A stretch of 15,623 bases of DNA from an uncultured Collinsella sp. (GTDB taxonomy: Bacteria > Actinomycetota > Coriobacteriia > Coriobacteriales > Coriobacteriaceae). The position numbers and the translations under genes are program-made. Position 1 is the first letter of the stretch. Every line of letters starts with the position of its first letter. The DNA is taken from assembly GCA_900542635.1 (NCBI GenBank), contig UQOJ01000048.1:1-15623 (forward strand). The letters are read 5' to 3'. Of the stretch, positions 7,242 to 14,008 are shown in pieces. The notes under the pieces were generated by a model. The model was given only the letters and a program-made list of their open reading frames with translations. It made no database searches and was not told where the DNA came from.

Positions 7242-7270
7242 AAAGGGCCCCAACGGGGCCCTTTTCTTTT
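7242..7270. terminator. Strong intrinsic terminator between convergent genes
   Basis: AAAGGGCCCC (7242-7251) pairs perfectly with GGGGCCCTTT (7255-7264) around the loop AAC, followed by a TTTTCTTTT tract for the plus strand. The complement has only a short U-run, so it is weaker for the converging kinase gene, whose stop codon (7269-7271) lies at the edge of the tract. Confidence 0.93.
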
Positions 7271-8648
7271 AGGTAGCGGAGGTATCGACGACGCCGGTCG
7301 CATTGGCAACCGCGACTATGACGATCATGCATAGGAGCAGCACACCCAATGCCTTGAGCCAGAGTTTCGCGAGTTTCTTGCCGCGATAGCTGTCGAGCAG
7401 TGCGAATCGCCGACGAAGACGGCGCTTATCGAACAGCGCAAAATGCATAAGCACCATAAGGCCATCGACAAAGAAAAAATACTCGATTATGAGAAGCCAC
7501 GTCGGGTAGCTTTGGTTTGCTCCGGTGGGGTGAAAGACGGCAAAGTGACTTCCGACAAAGAACACAAGCAGCGAGAAGCAGACGAGCGTATTCCAAATGC
7601 GCCCCAGAGACTCCGGAACGCGAGAGAGCAGACCGCATGCAGCGGAGGCGGCAGGCCTAGGAAGCCCTGCAGGGTTCTGGAGCCCTTGGGGCGTCAGCAC
7701 CGTCTCCGAGGCCGGAGTACGGACAGGCGCAGGCGCAGGAGGCCGCACGGGACGACTCAGGTCGTATGCTGCGTGCGTCGCCCGTCCCAACGCCTCCGCA
7801 CTCGCAAAACGCTTGGCCGGGTCGAGCGCCATCGACATGCAGACGGCATCGGCAAGTGGAGTGGGAATGCCACGCGCCTCGCATTGCTCGCGCATGTCGA
7901 GCCCTGGTTTAGGGTCGACTCCCGTCAAGCAGAAGAACAACAGGGCGCCAAGTGCGTAGACGTCGCTGCGCACACTCGTCTGCCCAAACCCATACTGCTC
8001 GGGCGGCGCATAGGGTCGCGTGCCAAACTTGACGGTGTCGGTATCGGCGCCATCGCGCCATACGCGGGCGATCCCCAAGTCGATAATCACCAGCGATGAA
8101 AATGTCAGGCCGTCATCAGGCGTATAGTTGGCACCCGTCACGATGATATTCGACGGCTTGAGGTCACGATGGATCACCGGCGCCGACGTCTCCCCCGCCA
8201 TTGCAAAACCGGCGTGGAGCTCGCCCACGGCATCGCATAGGGCAGGATACAATTCGTGCGCATAATCGGGGGTGGCTCCCAGACGGTCCACCAGCGCCCC
8301 GAGTGTCTCCCCTTCGATGTATTCCATAACCACGTTGAGCTCGTCGCCCACACGACGACAATCGACGATTCTGGGCAGGTGCTCAAAACGCCTGCCTGCC
8401 CGCTGGGCGGCAAACAGACGCTCGTATGCCCCGCCGATTTGAGCCGAAGCATCGATGCGTTTACGGACAAAGGGGCCGAGCGAACCACCGCCGGTTCCTT
8501 CAAAGTACACGAGCTCGGTTGTTTCAACGGACGAGCGCTTAAGTACACGCTCCACGCGATAGCTGTCGTCGCGATCGAGCGACGCCAGGTGCTCGGCAAG
8601 CGCTGCAGTCAGCTCGTCATCGGAATATGTTGGGGTCTGAGTATCCAT
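7269..8648 (-). CDS. Membrane-anchored serine/threonine protein kinase, C-terminal three-helix anchor
   Basis: This is a 459-residue Hanks-type kinase. It shows Lys63 in FVRKRI, the catalytic loop HRDLKPSN (160-167), DLG (190-192) in place of DFG, and APPEQ (214-218) as the APE-like motif. The glycine-rich loop lacks its GxGxxG glycines (VLKRSSVETTEL). A proline/alanine-rich linker leads to three hydrophobic C-terminal segments near IWNTLVCFSLLVFFVG, WLLIIEYFFFVDGLMVL and LWLKALGVLLLCMIVIV, so the kinase domain should be anchored in the membrane. No extracellular PASTA domain is seen, unlike PknB. The start is uncertain: ATG 8648 has GGAGG only 2 bases upstream; ATGs at 8657 and 8660 have no SD. 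It lies downstream of the HTH and FxLYD genes. Confidence 0.9.
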   Translation of the reverse strand: MDTQTPTYSDDELTAALAEHLASLDRDDSYRVERVLKRSSVETTELVYFEGTGGGSLGPFVRKRIDASAQIGGAYERLFAAQRAGRRFEHLPRIVDCRRVGDELNVVMEYIEGETLGALVDRLGATPDYAHELYPALCDAVGELHAGFAMAGETSAPVIHRDLKPSNIIVTGANYTPDDGLTFSSLVIIDLGIARVWRDGADTDTVKFGTRPYAPPEQYGFGQTSVRSDVYALGALLFFCLTGVDPKPGLDMREQCEARGIPTPLADAVCMSMALDPAKRFASAEALGRATHAAYDLSRPVRPPAPAPVRTPASETVLTPQGLQNPAGLPRPAASAACGLLSRVPESLGRIWNTLVCFSLLVFFVGSHFAVFHPTGANQSYPTWLLIIEYFFFVDGLMVLMHFALFDKRRLRRRFALLDSYRGKKLAKLWLKALGVLLLCMIVIVAVANATGVVDTSAT

Positions 8649-8746
8649 AGCCTCCATCATAGCGCAGGGCGCAGACACCCCACGGCATCCGCGCCCCGTT
8701 CGTTCGCATCGTTGTTCGGCAGCTCCGCCGGCTCAGATATCAGCCG

Positions 8747-9169
8747 CTAACTCACCGTCTCCTCGTCAAAGCGATACAGCTCCTCGTTGACCTTTTGGAG
8801 GCTGCACCCGCGATCGATACAGAAGATGATGATCGCATCGCGACGGTCCTCACAATTGAGGATGTTGGCACCCGCCACCGTCAAGGCGCGGTTGGTCTCC
8901 TTGAGCGTTAGCGCCATGGCGAAGGCAATCTGCAGCACCTTATTGCGACTCGGATGACGCGCACCGGTAAAGATCTGATAGCCAAAGGTCTCATTGAGAT
9001 CGGCCATACGAACCACGCGCGAGCGCTCCAAGCCCTTTTCCTGCAGCAGCTGCTTCAGGTAGTCCGAAAGCGACGGGGTGGCAAAGTCGTGCTCCTTGAT
9101 ATAGCCATCGATGTTTGGCGCGTCGAGAAGCTCATTGAGTAACTCGTCAGTCAGCTTTTTATCGGGCAT
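8747..9169 (-). CDS. Small helix-turn-helix protein paired with Ser/Thr kinase
   Basis: This 140-residue protein has an XRE-like helical region at about residues 35-95: SDYLKQLLQEKGLERSRVVRMADLNETFGYQIFTGARHPSRNKVLQIAFAM, in segments, with the layout of an HTH (recognition helix around NETFGYQIFTG). A C-terminal helical part (RDAIIIFCIDRG, NEELYRF) follows. Proteins of this build are remembered next to protein kinase genes in gut Firmicutes and Actinobacteria, but their targets are not known to me. A strong SD, GGAGGTG (9177-9183), lies 7 bases before the ATG. The gap to the FxLYD gene upstream is 32 bases and to the kinase downstream about 100 bases, so one transcript is likely. It may be a kinase substrate or a repressor of its own operon; this is inference. 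Confidence 0.78.
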   Translation of the reverse strand: MPDKKLTDELLNELLDAPNIDGYIKEHDFATPSLSDYLKQLLQEKGLERSRVVRMADLNETFGYQIFTGARHPSRNKVLQIAFAMALTLKETNRALTVAGANILNCEDRRDAIIIFCIDRGCSLQKVNEELYRFDEETVS

Positions 9170-9201
9170 ACGGCTTCACCTCCCCCAGTGCATGCAACAT
9201 G

Positions 9202-9645
9202 CTAGAAACCACTTACGTCCGAACGCTCCCAGCTAGCAACCTGGTCGGGAGACACTGTACCCAGCGCCTCGAACTTCCAGGAGCCGCCCGCCTTCAGATG
9301 ATTGGTGTTTGCAAGAGCCGTTCCAACCTGGTTGCCATCGGCATCATACAGAACATACTCAATCTGAATGTAGCTCTTTTCCTTGTCCGTGTTATTGGTC
9401 AGCGTGCCCGTGATCTTATAGGCAAACTGATTGGAGGTGTCTTCAGCCTCATCAGCAATGGTATACGGTTCTTGCGGTTCTTTTTGCTCCTCAGCCTGCT
9501 GTGTCGCCTCGGCAGGTTTTGCCGAATCGCTCGCAGACGAATCGGTTGAATTGCCACCCATAGAGCCCACGGCACCGACGATAACCAGCACCACGATGAC
9601 GCCTAGGACAATCTTGCCGATCGGCTTCTTTCCCTCTTTTGCCAT
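9202..9645 (-). CDS. Membrane-anchored FxLYD domain-containing protein
   Basis: This 147-residue protein has a basic N-terminus, one membrane helix (about residues 9-28), a low-complexity Ser/Ala/Glu/Gln linker (30-60) and a C-terminal beta-rich domain. That domain has a YVLYD motif (97-101) followed by DADGNQVGTA and GGSWKFEA, as in the FxLYD family, whose members are exported small domains of unknown binding role. No lipobox Cys follows the helix, so it should stay as a single-pass anchor with the domain outside. SD GGAAGGA lies at about 9652-9658, 6 bases before the ATG, and is inside one arm of a perfect 14-bp inverted repeat. It is the first gene of the FxLYD-HTH-kinase group and could be its sensory part; this is inferred from position alone. 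Confidence 0.82.
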   Translation of the reverse strand: MAKEGKKPIGKIVLGVIVVLVIVGAVGSMGGNSTDSSASDSAKPAEATQQAEEQKEPQEPYTIADEAEDTSNQFAYKITGTLTNNTDKEKSYIQIEYVLYDADGNQVGTALANTNHLKAGGSWKFEALGTVSPDQVASWERSDVSGF

Positions 9646-9650
9646 TATTC

Positions 9651-9704
9651 ATCCTTCCTACGATCCGGCTACCGCGCCGGCACACAGCACATCGTAGGAA
9701 GGAT
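9651..9704 (-). promoter_or_regulatory. SD-sequestering hairpin in leader of the FxLYD gene
   Basis: Arms 9651-9664 (ATCCTTCCTACGAT) and 9691-9704 are perfect 14-bp reverse complements separated by 26 bases. The spacer holds an inner CCGGC/GCCGG stem (9665-9669 and 9676-9680). On the minus-strand transcript the second arm is ATCGTAGGAAGGAT, which contains the Shine-Dalgarno sequence of the FxLYD gene, so the folded leader would hide it. No U-tract follows, so it is not a terminator. A TTTAAT -10-like box at 9703-9708 would start transcription inside the first arm and stop the hairpin forming; which promoter is used decides the effect. Confidence 0.7.
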
Positions 9705-9718
9705 TAAACTTGAATTCA

Positions 9719-9733
9719 TTAGCTGAGAGCTAA
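9719..9733. repeat. Short palindrome TTAGCT-GAG-AGCTAA upstream of the FxLYD gene
   Basis: A perfect 6-3-6 inverted repeat lies in the 164-base gap between the small membrane protein gene and the FxLYD gene. It could be an operator near the FxLYD promoter or chance. The rest of the gap (9734-9809) shows no clear terminator or promoter. Confidence 0.3.
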
Positions 9734-9809
9734 GGTTGCGGTAAACGGCCAATGCAGTTATCCAAACGCCGAGCAAACGCACTTTGCGCGACCGTCTGCT
9801 GGCAGCGCA

Positions 9810-10133
9810 TCAACCCACCGTGACGGATTTCCCGGTAAAGGCACTGATCATCAACAGGGCAAAGAACACCAGGTAGCTGACACTCAGCGGGTACGCAATG
9901 ATCAGGAAGACGACCCAGCCGACATTGGTTTTACCGTCGGCACGGCGTTGCTCGCGATTGCGGCAGAGCCAAATCGTCACGCCAATAGCCACAATCAACA
10001 GCACGAGTGCCGCTGCTGCCAACCCGGCAAGCGCAAACATCACGCCAATGCTCACAGCAATAACCGGAAGCAGCAGCAGGCCGCACCCGCACCCACCAGG
10101 ACTATACACGGCAGTCTGTCGGCGCCTCATCAT
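9810..10133 (-). CDS. Small three-helix membrane protein, unknown function
   Basis: I do not recognise this protein of about 107 residues. It has a short N-terminus with two nearby Cys (GGCGCG), then two back-to-back hydrophobic segments (LLLLPVIAVSIGVMFALAGL and AAALVLLIVAIGVTIWLC), a basic hydrophilic loop (RNREQRRADGK) and a third hydrophobic segment (VVFLIIAYPLSVSYLVFFALLM). The possible starts are GTG 10136, ATG 10133 and ATG 10130. The stop of the upstream amidohydrolase gene overlaps this start (TGATG), and GGAG (10136-10139) fits ATG 10130 best, 5 bases away. It is therefore translationally coupled to the amidohydrolase. No transport motif or enzyme motif is visible. Confidence 0.7.
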   Translation of the reverse strand: MMRRRQTAVYSPGGCGCGLLLLPVIAVSIGVMFALAGLAAAALVLLIVAIGVTIWLCRNREQRRADGKTNVGWVVFLIIAYPLSVSYLVFFALLMISAFTGKSVTVG

Positions 10134-11320
10134 CACTCCAAGTCAAGCAATCGTTTGTAGACATCGAGGCCTTTGAGCAGAATTTCCTCGTCAAAGAGCA
10201 TGGTATCGGTATGCAGAGCGCTCGTGGCATAGGCGGGACAGCCATCCGGATCACTCGGGTTTTCTTGACCCTCCGGCACGCCCGTGCCCAGCAAGAAGAA
10301 CACGCCCGGCAGATAGCGCTGATAGAAGGCGAAATCCTCGGCGATTAGCAGCGGCTCGTCCACAAGTTGCAGTTCGGACAAGGCAGGCGCGACGCTGGCA
10401 AACAGCTCGGGGTCGTTATCGACCGGTGGATAGCCCTCGGCAAAGTCGAGATCATACGTGCAGCCCGTTGCGGTGCACGCCTCGTCGAGCACACGGCGTA
10501 CGCCCTCGCGCGCACGGTCGAACATGTCGTCCGTAAACACACGCAGGCTTCCGGCCACATGGGCCTCCCCCGCCACCGCGTTGCAAACCGTACCGGCCTG
10601 CAGCAGACCAAACTTACCGATACAGGGCTCGTCGGTGCCCAGCTCGTCCATCAGTTCGCGCTCGGCAACCAAGAACTTGGCAGCCGCCAGCGCCGCATCG
10701 TGCGACTCCTCGACCGGAACGCCATAGGTCTTAGCGATATGGATGCTCGTCCCGTGAATATGAATGTGCGTCTCACTCGAACGCGCCAGCAACGGACCGG
10801 GGCAGCTCGCCAACGTGCCGGCGGGCAGATCGGGCCACACGTGGAAGCCGAAGATGAGATCCGCCCCGTAGCGCTCGAACACGCCGCTCTCGCATACCGT
10901 CTTGGCACCACCGATCGTTTCCTCGGCCGGCTGGAACACAAAGAGCACATTGCGCCTAATGGCGCCCGGCTGCTCGCGAATCGTACGGTCGACATACGTC
11001 GCGGCGGCAAGTGCCATGGCCATGTGTCCGTCATGTCCGCAAGCGTGCATCTTGCCGGGATGGGTCGAGGCAAAGGCCGCTCCCGTCGCCTCCGCGATGG
11101 GCAGCGCATCCATATCGGCGCGAATCGCCGTGGCATGCGCGGCATCAACGCCGGCGTCGAAGAAAGCACAGACGCAGCTGGGGCACGGATGGGTCACCTC
11201 GCAAGCGAGCGATGCCAGCACGCCCTCGATATAGGCAATGGTTTGCGGAAGATCGAAATCGAGCTCCGGAATGCGATGGAGATCGCGGCGATAGCGACGG
11301 AGTTCTTGGAGCTCGGTCAT
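10133..11320 (-). CDS. M20 family metallo-amidohydrolase, candidate N-acetyl-diaminopimelate deacetylase
   Basis: This 395-residue protein is a zinc/manganese-dependent amidohydrolase of the M20 family, which removes acyl groups from amino acids. It shows DMDALP (69-74), HACGHDGH (92-99), PAEE with Glu133/134, GFHVWPDLPAG and a C-terminal SALHTDTM; these supply the expected metal ligands and general base. A central dimerisation domain is present, though its usual GGHAAxPH stretch reads SIHIAKTYG. The ATG at 11320 has AAGGGA upstream; the frame is open for 28 more codons. It is divergent from the lysA-dapA/dapB/dapH operon, whose DapH route needs an M20 deacetylase (DapL/YkuR), so that role is proposed; hippurate or IAA-amide hydrolase activity is the alternative. 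Confidence 0.9.
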   Translation of the reverse strand: MTELQELRRYRRDLHRIPELDFDLPQTIAYIEGVLASLACEVTHPCPSCVCAFFDAGVDAAHATAIRADMDALPIAEATGAAFASTHPGKMHACGHDGHMAMALAAATYVDRTIREQPGAIRRNVLFVFQPAEETIGGAKTVCESGVFERYGADLIFGFHVWPDLPAGTLASCPGPLLARSSETHIHIHGTSIHIAKTYGVPVEESHDAALAAAKFLVAERELMDELGTDEPCIGKFGLLQAGTVCNAVAGEAHVAGSLRVFTDDMFDRAREGVRRVLDEACTATGCTYDLDFAEGYPPVDNDPELFASVAPALSELQLVDEPLLIAEDFAFYQRYLPGVFFLLGTGVPEGQENPSDPDGCPAYATSALHTDTMLFDEEILLKGLDVYKRLLDLE

Positions 11321-11413
11321 AGAGGATCCCTTCGTGAGGCACATCTGTTGCAACTTATTGTGATACAGGATTGTGGCGCACATGTTTCCAGCATATCCCT
11401 GCATTTTTTAAAC

Positions 11414-11442
11414 GTTATATACGAATACTCTTGTTTGGTAAA
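11414..11442 (-). promoter_or_regulatory. Promoter of the M20 amidohydrolase gene
   Basis: On the minus strand, TTTACC (11437-11442) and TATAAC (11414-11419) are separated by 17 bases, giving 4/6 and 5/6 matches to the sigma-70 consensus. The start of transcription would be near 11407, leaving a leader of about 87 bases before the ATG at 11320. Its -35 lies inside the promoter of the opposite operon. Confidence 0.6.
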
Positions 11443-11459
11443 GTGCAACGTGATAGGGT
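11431..11459 (+). promoter_or_regulatory. Promoter of the lysine/DAP operon
   Basis: TTGTTT (11431-11436) and TAGGGT (11454-11459) are 17 bases apart, with an extended -10 TG at 11451-11452. Predicted transcription would start at about 11465-11466, just before the riboswitch P1 stem at 11471, which supports the choice. The -10 match is weak (3/6) apart from the TG. Confidence 0.55.
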
Positions 11460-11467
11460 CTTTACCA

Positions 11468-11630
11468 CTTGATAGAGGCGCGGGCACGAAGAGCCGCGGG
11501 CGAGCCGGCAGGCTTTGACCCCGTGGGGAGGCGAAACCCGCCGAACTGGGTTTTTCGGGCACGAACAACCTGGTGGGCCTGTGGGAAACACCCACAGGAC
11601 TGTCTGCAGCAATGCGGGAGCGCTATCCGG
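11468..11630 (+). promoter_or_regulatory. Lysine riboswitch (L-box)
   Basis: The leader of the lysine operon shows the L-box hallmarks. P1 is GATAG (11471-11475) with CTATC (11623-11627), followed by the conserved AGAGGCGC (11474-11481). CGCCGAAC (to 11546) opens P4, a 12-bp stem of 11546-11557 with 11562-11573 (one mismatch). P5 is a perfect CCTGTGGG/CCCACAGG hairpin (11578-11598), followed by ACTGTC. The order is the same as in the Bacillus lysC leader. In that class lysine binding lowers expression. It sits directly before lysA-dapA, so end-product feedback on the pathway is expected. Confidence 0.92.
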
Positions 11631-11698
11631 ACATTGGGTCCACGCTATGCGGATTCGATGCGCAGATGGCGCCGTCTGGATAGCGAGGTTTACGGGAC
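11621..11698 (+). promoter_or_regulatory. Riboswitch expression platform before lysA-dapA
   Basis: CGCTATCC (11621-11628), which contains the 3' strand of P1, is the exact reverse complement of GGATAGCG (11678-11685), right beside the SD-like GAGG (11685-11688). A second copy, CGCTAT (11643-11648), can also pair with ATAGCG (11680-11685). Inner stems GGAC/GTCC (about 11629-11641) and CAGATG/CGTCTG (11663-11678) are possible. There is no U-tract, so control of translation is more likely than termination. This is read from sequence; folding was not computed. Confidence 0.6.
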
Positions 11699-14008
11699 AT
11701 GGCATTGACCCCCAACGAGGCATATGCGGCCAAGCAGCCGTTTGTGGACAAGGAGACACTCGAGCATATCGTCGAGCAGTTCCCCACGCCGTTTCATCTA
11801 TACGACGAGGCGGGCATCCGCCGCAACATGCAAGAAGTGCGCGACGCCTTTGCATGGAACCCGGGCTTTAAGGAACACTTTGCCGTCAAGGCCAACCCCA
11901 ACCCGGCGCTCATCTCCATTCTCAACGAATACGGCTGCGGCTGCGATTGCTCGAGCTATACCGAGCTCATGATCGCCCGCTCGCTGGGTATCACAGGACA
12001 CGACATCATGTTCTCGTCCAACGACACGCCGGCTGCCGACTTTGAGCTCGCCGACAAGCTGGGCGCCATCGTCAACTTTGACGACATCAGCCACATCGAG
12101 TTCTTTGAGCGCGTTGCGGGGCCCATCCCCAAAACGGTCAGCTGCCGCTTTAATCCAGGCGGTCTGTTCCAGCTCTCCAACGGCATCATGGACAACCCGG
12201 GCGACTCCAAATATGGCATGACCACCGAGCAACTCTTCGAGGCCTTCCGCATGCTCAAGGCCAAGGGCGCCGAGGACTTTGGCATCCACGCATTCCTTGC
12301 CAGCAACACCGTCACCAACGACTACTACCCCAAGCTCGCGCGCATCCTCTTTGAGCTTGCCGTACGCCTGGAGCGCGAGACCGGCGCACACGTCGCCTTC
12401 ATCAATCTGTCCGGCGGCGTCGGCATCCCCTACCTGCCCGAGCAGCAGGCCAACGACATTCGCGCCATCGGCGAGGGAGTACACGCGGCATACGACGAGA
12501 TCCTGGTTCCCGCCGACATGGGCGATGTGGCCATCTGCACCGAGATGGGCCGCTTTATGATGGGCCCCTACGGCTGCCTGGTCACCAAGGCCATCCACGA
12601 GAAGCAGATCTACAAGGACTATATCGGTGTCGATGCAAGCGCCGTCGATTTGATTCGCCCTGCCATGTATGGCGCCTACCACCACATTACGGTGATGGGT
12701 CAGCCGGGCGGCGCCGACAAGGCCACAGCGCCCGTCACGAACACCTATGACATCACGGGCAACCTATGCGAGAACAACGACAAGTTCGCTATCGATCGCA
12801 AGCTGCCGCATATCGACATGGGTGACCTGCTTGTAATCCACGATACCGGTGCGCATGGCTACTCCATGGGCTACAACTACAACGGACGGCTGCGCTCGGC
12901 CGAGGTCCTGCTGCGCCCCGATGGCGCGGCCGACCTCATCCGCCGCGCCGAGCGCCCGGGCGATTACTTTGCCACGCTCGACGTGCTGCCGTGCGGCCGC
13001 GAGCTGCTGGCCAAGTCGCGCGCCGAAAGTGCCCGCCGTCGCGCCCAAGACGAGCGTCTGGCAGTCGCAGCTCAATGGAACAAACGCATCCAGATCGCGG
13101 AGGCGAAGGAGAAGAACATGGATATCCGCAACCTCGAGGGCTCAATCGTCGCCCTTGTCACGCCGTTTAAAAAGGACGGCAGCGTCGACTTTGACGCGCT
13201 CGAGCGCCTTATCGATTTCCACTTGCAAAATGGCACCGACGCCATCCTCACCCTGGGCACCACCGGTGAGAGTGCCACGATGACCGACGACGAGGACAAC
13301 TCCGTCGTCGCCGCCGTGGTCAAGCATGTTGCAGGACGCGTCCCCGTCATCGCCGGCTCGGGCTCCAACTCCACGCAGACCATGCTCACCAAGTCGCTCA
13401 CCTATCAGGGCCTGGGCGCCGACGGTCTGCTGCTCATCACCCCCTACTACAACAAGTCCAACGAAGAGGGTATCTATCAGCACTTTAAAACCGTCGCCGA
13501 TGCCGTGGACATCCCCTGCATCCTGTACAACATCCCCGGCCGCTGCGGCTGCGGTATCAGCGAGCGCAACGTAGAGCGCCTGGCCGCGCACCCCAACATC
13601 ATGGGTATTAAGGAGGCCTCGGGCAACGTCGCCTACGCGGCCAAGATCGCCCACCTGCTGTCAGACGACTTCCGCATGTACTCGGGCGAGGACGCGCTTA
13701 CCGTGCCGCTCATGAGCCTGGGCGCCTCGGGCACCATCAGCGTGTGGGCAGACGTGCAGCCGCAGCTCGTACACGACATGTGCCGCGCTTATCTGGACGG
13801 CGACGTAGCGCGCGCCCGCGATATCCAGATTGCCGGCCAGCCGCTCATCAACGCCCTCTTTAGCGAGGTCAACCCCATCCCCGTTAAGGAAGCGCTCGCC
13901 CAGATGGGCATGATCGAGGCAAACTACCGTATGCCGCTGTGCCCCATGGCAGACGACACGCGATCCGCACTTACCGATGCTCTGAAGGGAGCTGGTCTGC
14001 TTGATTAA
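11699..14008 (+). CDS. lysA-dapA: Bifunctional diaminopimelate decarboxylase / 4-hydroxy-tetrahydrodipicolinate synthase (LysA-DapA fusion)
   Basis: One 769-residue frame joins the last and the first committed enzymes of lysine synthesis. Residues 1 to about 430 are a PLP-dependent LysA: Lys64 in FAVKANP binds PLP, then LSGGVGIPY, TEMGR (canonical EPGR, with Met for Pro), LCENND and GAHGYSMGYNYNGRLRSAEVLL. A charged, Ala/Arg/Lys-rich linker (about 431-473) follows. Residues 474-769 are a full-length DapA with TTGE (521-524), ILYNIPGRCG (Tyr610, Arg615) and Schiff-base Lys638 in GIKEASGN. AAGGAG (13106-13111) stands 6 bases before the DapA Met codon (13118), so free DapA may also be made. The first SD (GAGG, 11685-11688) is weak, and a lysine riboswitch precedes it. 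The stop overlaps dapB by 8 bases. Confidence 0.93.
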   Translation: MALTPNEAYAAKQPFVDKETLEHIVEQFPTPFHLYDEAGIRRNMQEVRDAFAWNPGFKEHFAVKANPNPALISILNEYGCGCDCSSYTELMIARSLGITGHDIMFSSNDTPAADFELADKLGAIVNFDDISHIEFFERVAGPIPKTVSCRFNPGGLFQLSNGIMDNPGDSKYGMTTEQLFEAFRMLKAKGAEDFGIHAFLASNTVTNDYYPKLARILFELAVRLERETGAHVAFINLSGGVGIPYLPEQQANDIRAIGEGVHAAYDEILVPADMGDVAICTEMGRFMMGPYGCLVTKAIHEKQIYKDYIGVDASAVDLIRPAMYGAYHHITVMGQPGGADKATAPVTNTYDITGNLCENNDKFAIDRKLPHIDMGDLLVIHDTGAHGYSMGYNYNGRLRSAEVLLRPDGAADLIRRAERPGDYFATLDVLPCGRELLAKSRAESARRRAQDERLAVAAQWNKRIQIAEAKEKNMDIRNLEGSIVALVTPFKKDGSVDFDALERLIDFHLQNGTDAILTLGTTGESATMTDDEDNSVVAAVVKHVAGRVPVIAGSGSNSTQTMLTKSLTYQGLGADGLLLITPYYNKSNEEGIYQHFKTVADAVDIPCILYNIPGRCGCGISERNVERLAAHPNIMGIKEASGNVAYAAKIAHLLSDDFRMYSGEDALTVPLMSLGASGTISVWADVQPQLVHDMCRAYLDGDVARARDIQIAGQPLINALFSEVNPIPVKEALAQMGMIEANYRMPLCPMADDTRSALTDALKGAGLLD
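13106..13120 (+). promoter_or_regulatory. dapA: Internal ribosome binding site and start codon for DapA within the fused gene
   Basis: AAGGAG (13106-13111), a 6-base spacer and ATG (13118-13120) form a textbook initiation site exactly at the N-terminus of the DapA domain (MDIRNLEGSIVALVTPF). It is stronger than the SD of the fused frame, so independent DapA synthesis (296 residues) is likely. It may be what remains of formerly separate genes. Confidence 0.7.

Noticed and set aside
10367..11518. A long + strand frame opposite the M20 gene
   Set aside because: It overlaps a gene with full M20 motifs and crosses the divergent promoter and riboswitch start; the product has no recognisable domain.
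11798..12685. A minus-strand frame opposite lysA
   Set aside because: Antisense shadow of the LysA domain with a Gly/Val/Asp-rich product.
12900..13118. A frameshift error as cause of the LysA-DapA fusion
   Set aside because: No stop codon was found in any forward frame across the linker, so a single indel would not give a separate LysA end. A lost stop by substitution is still possible.
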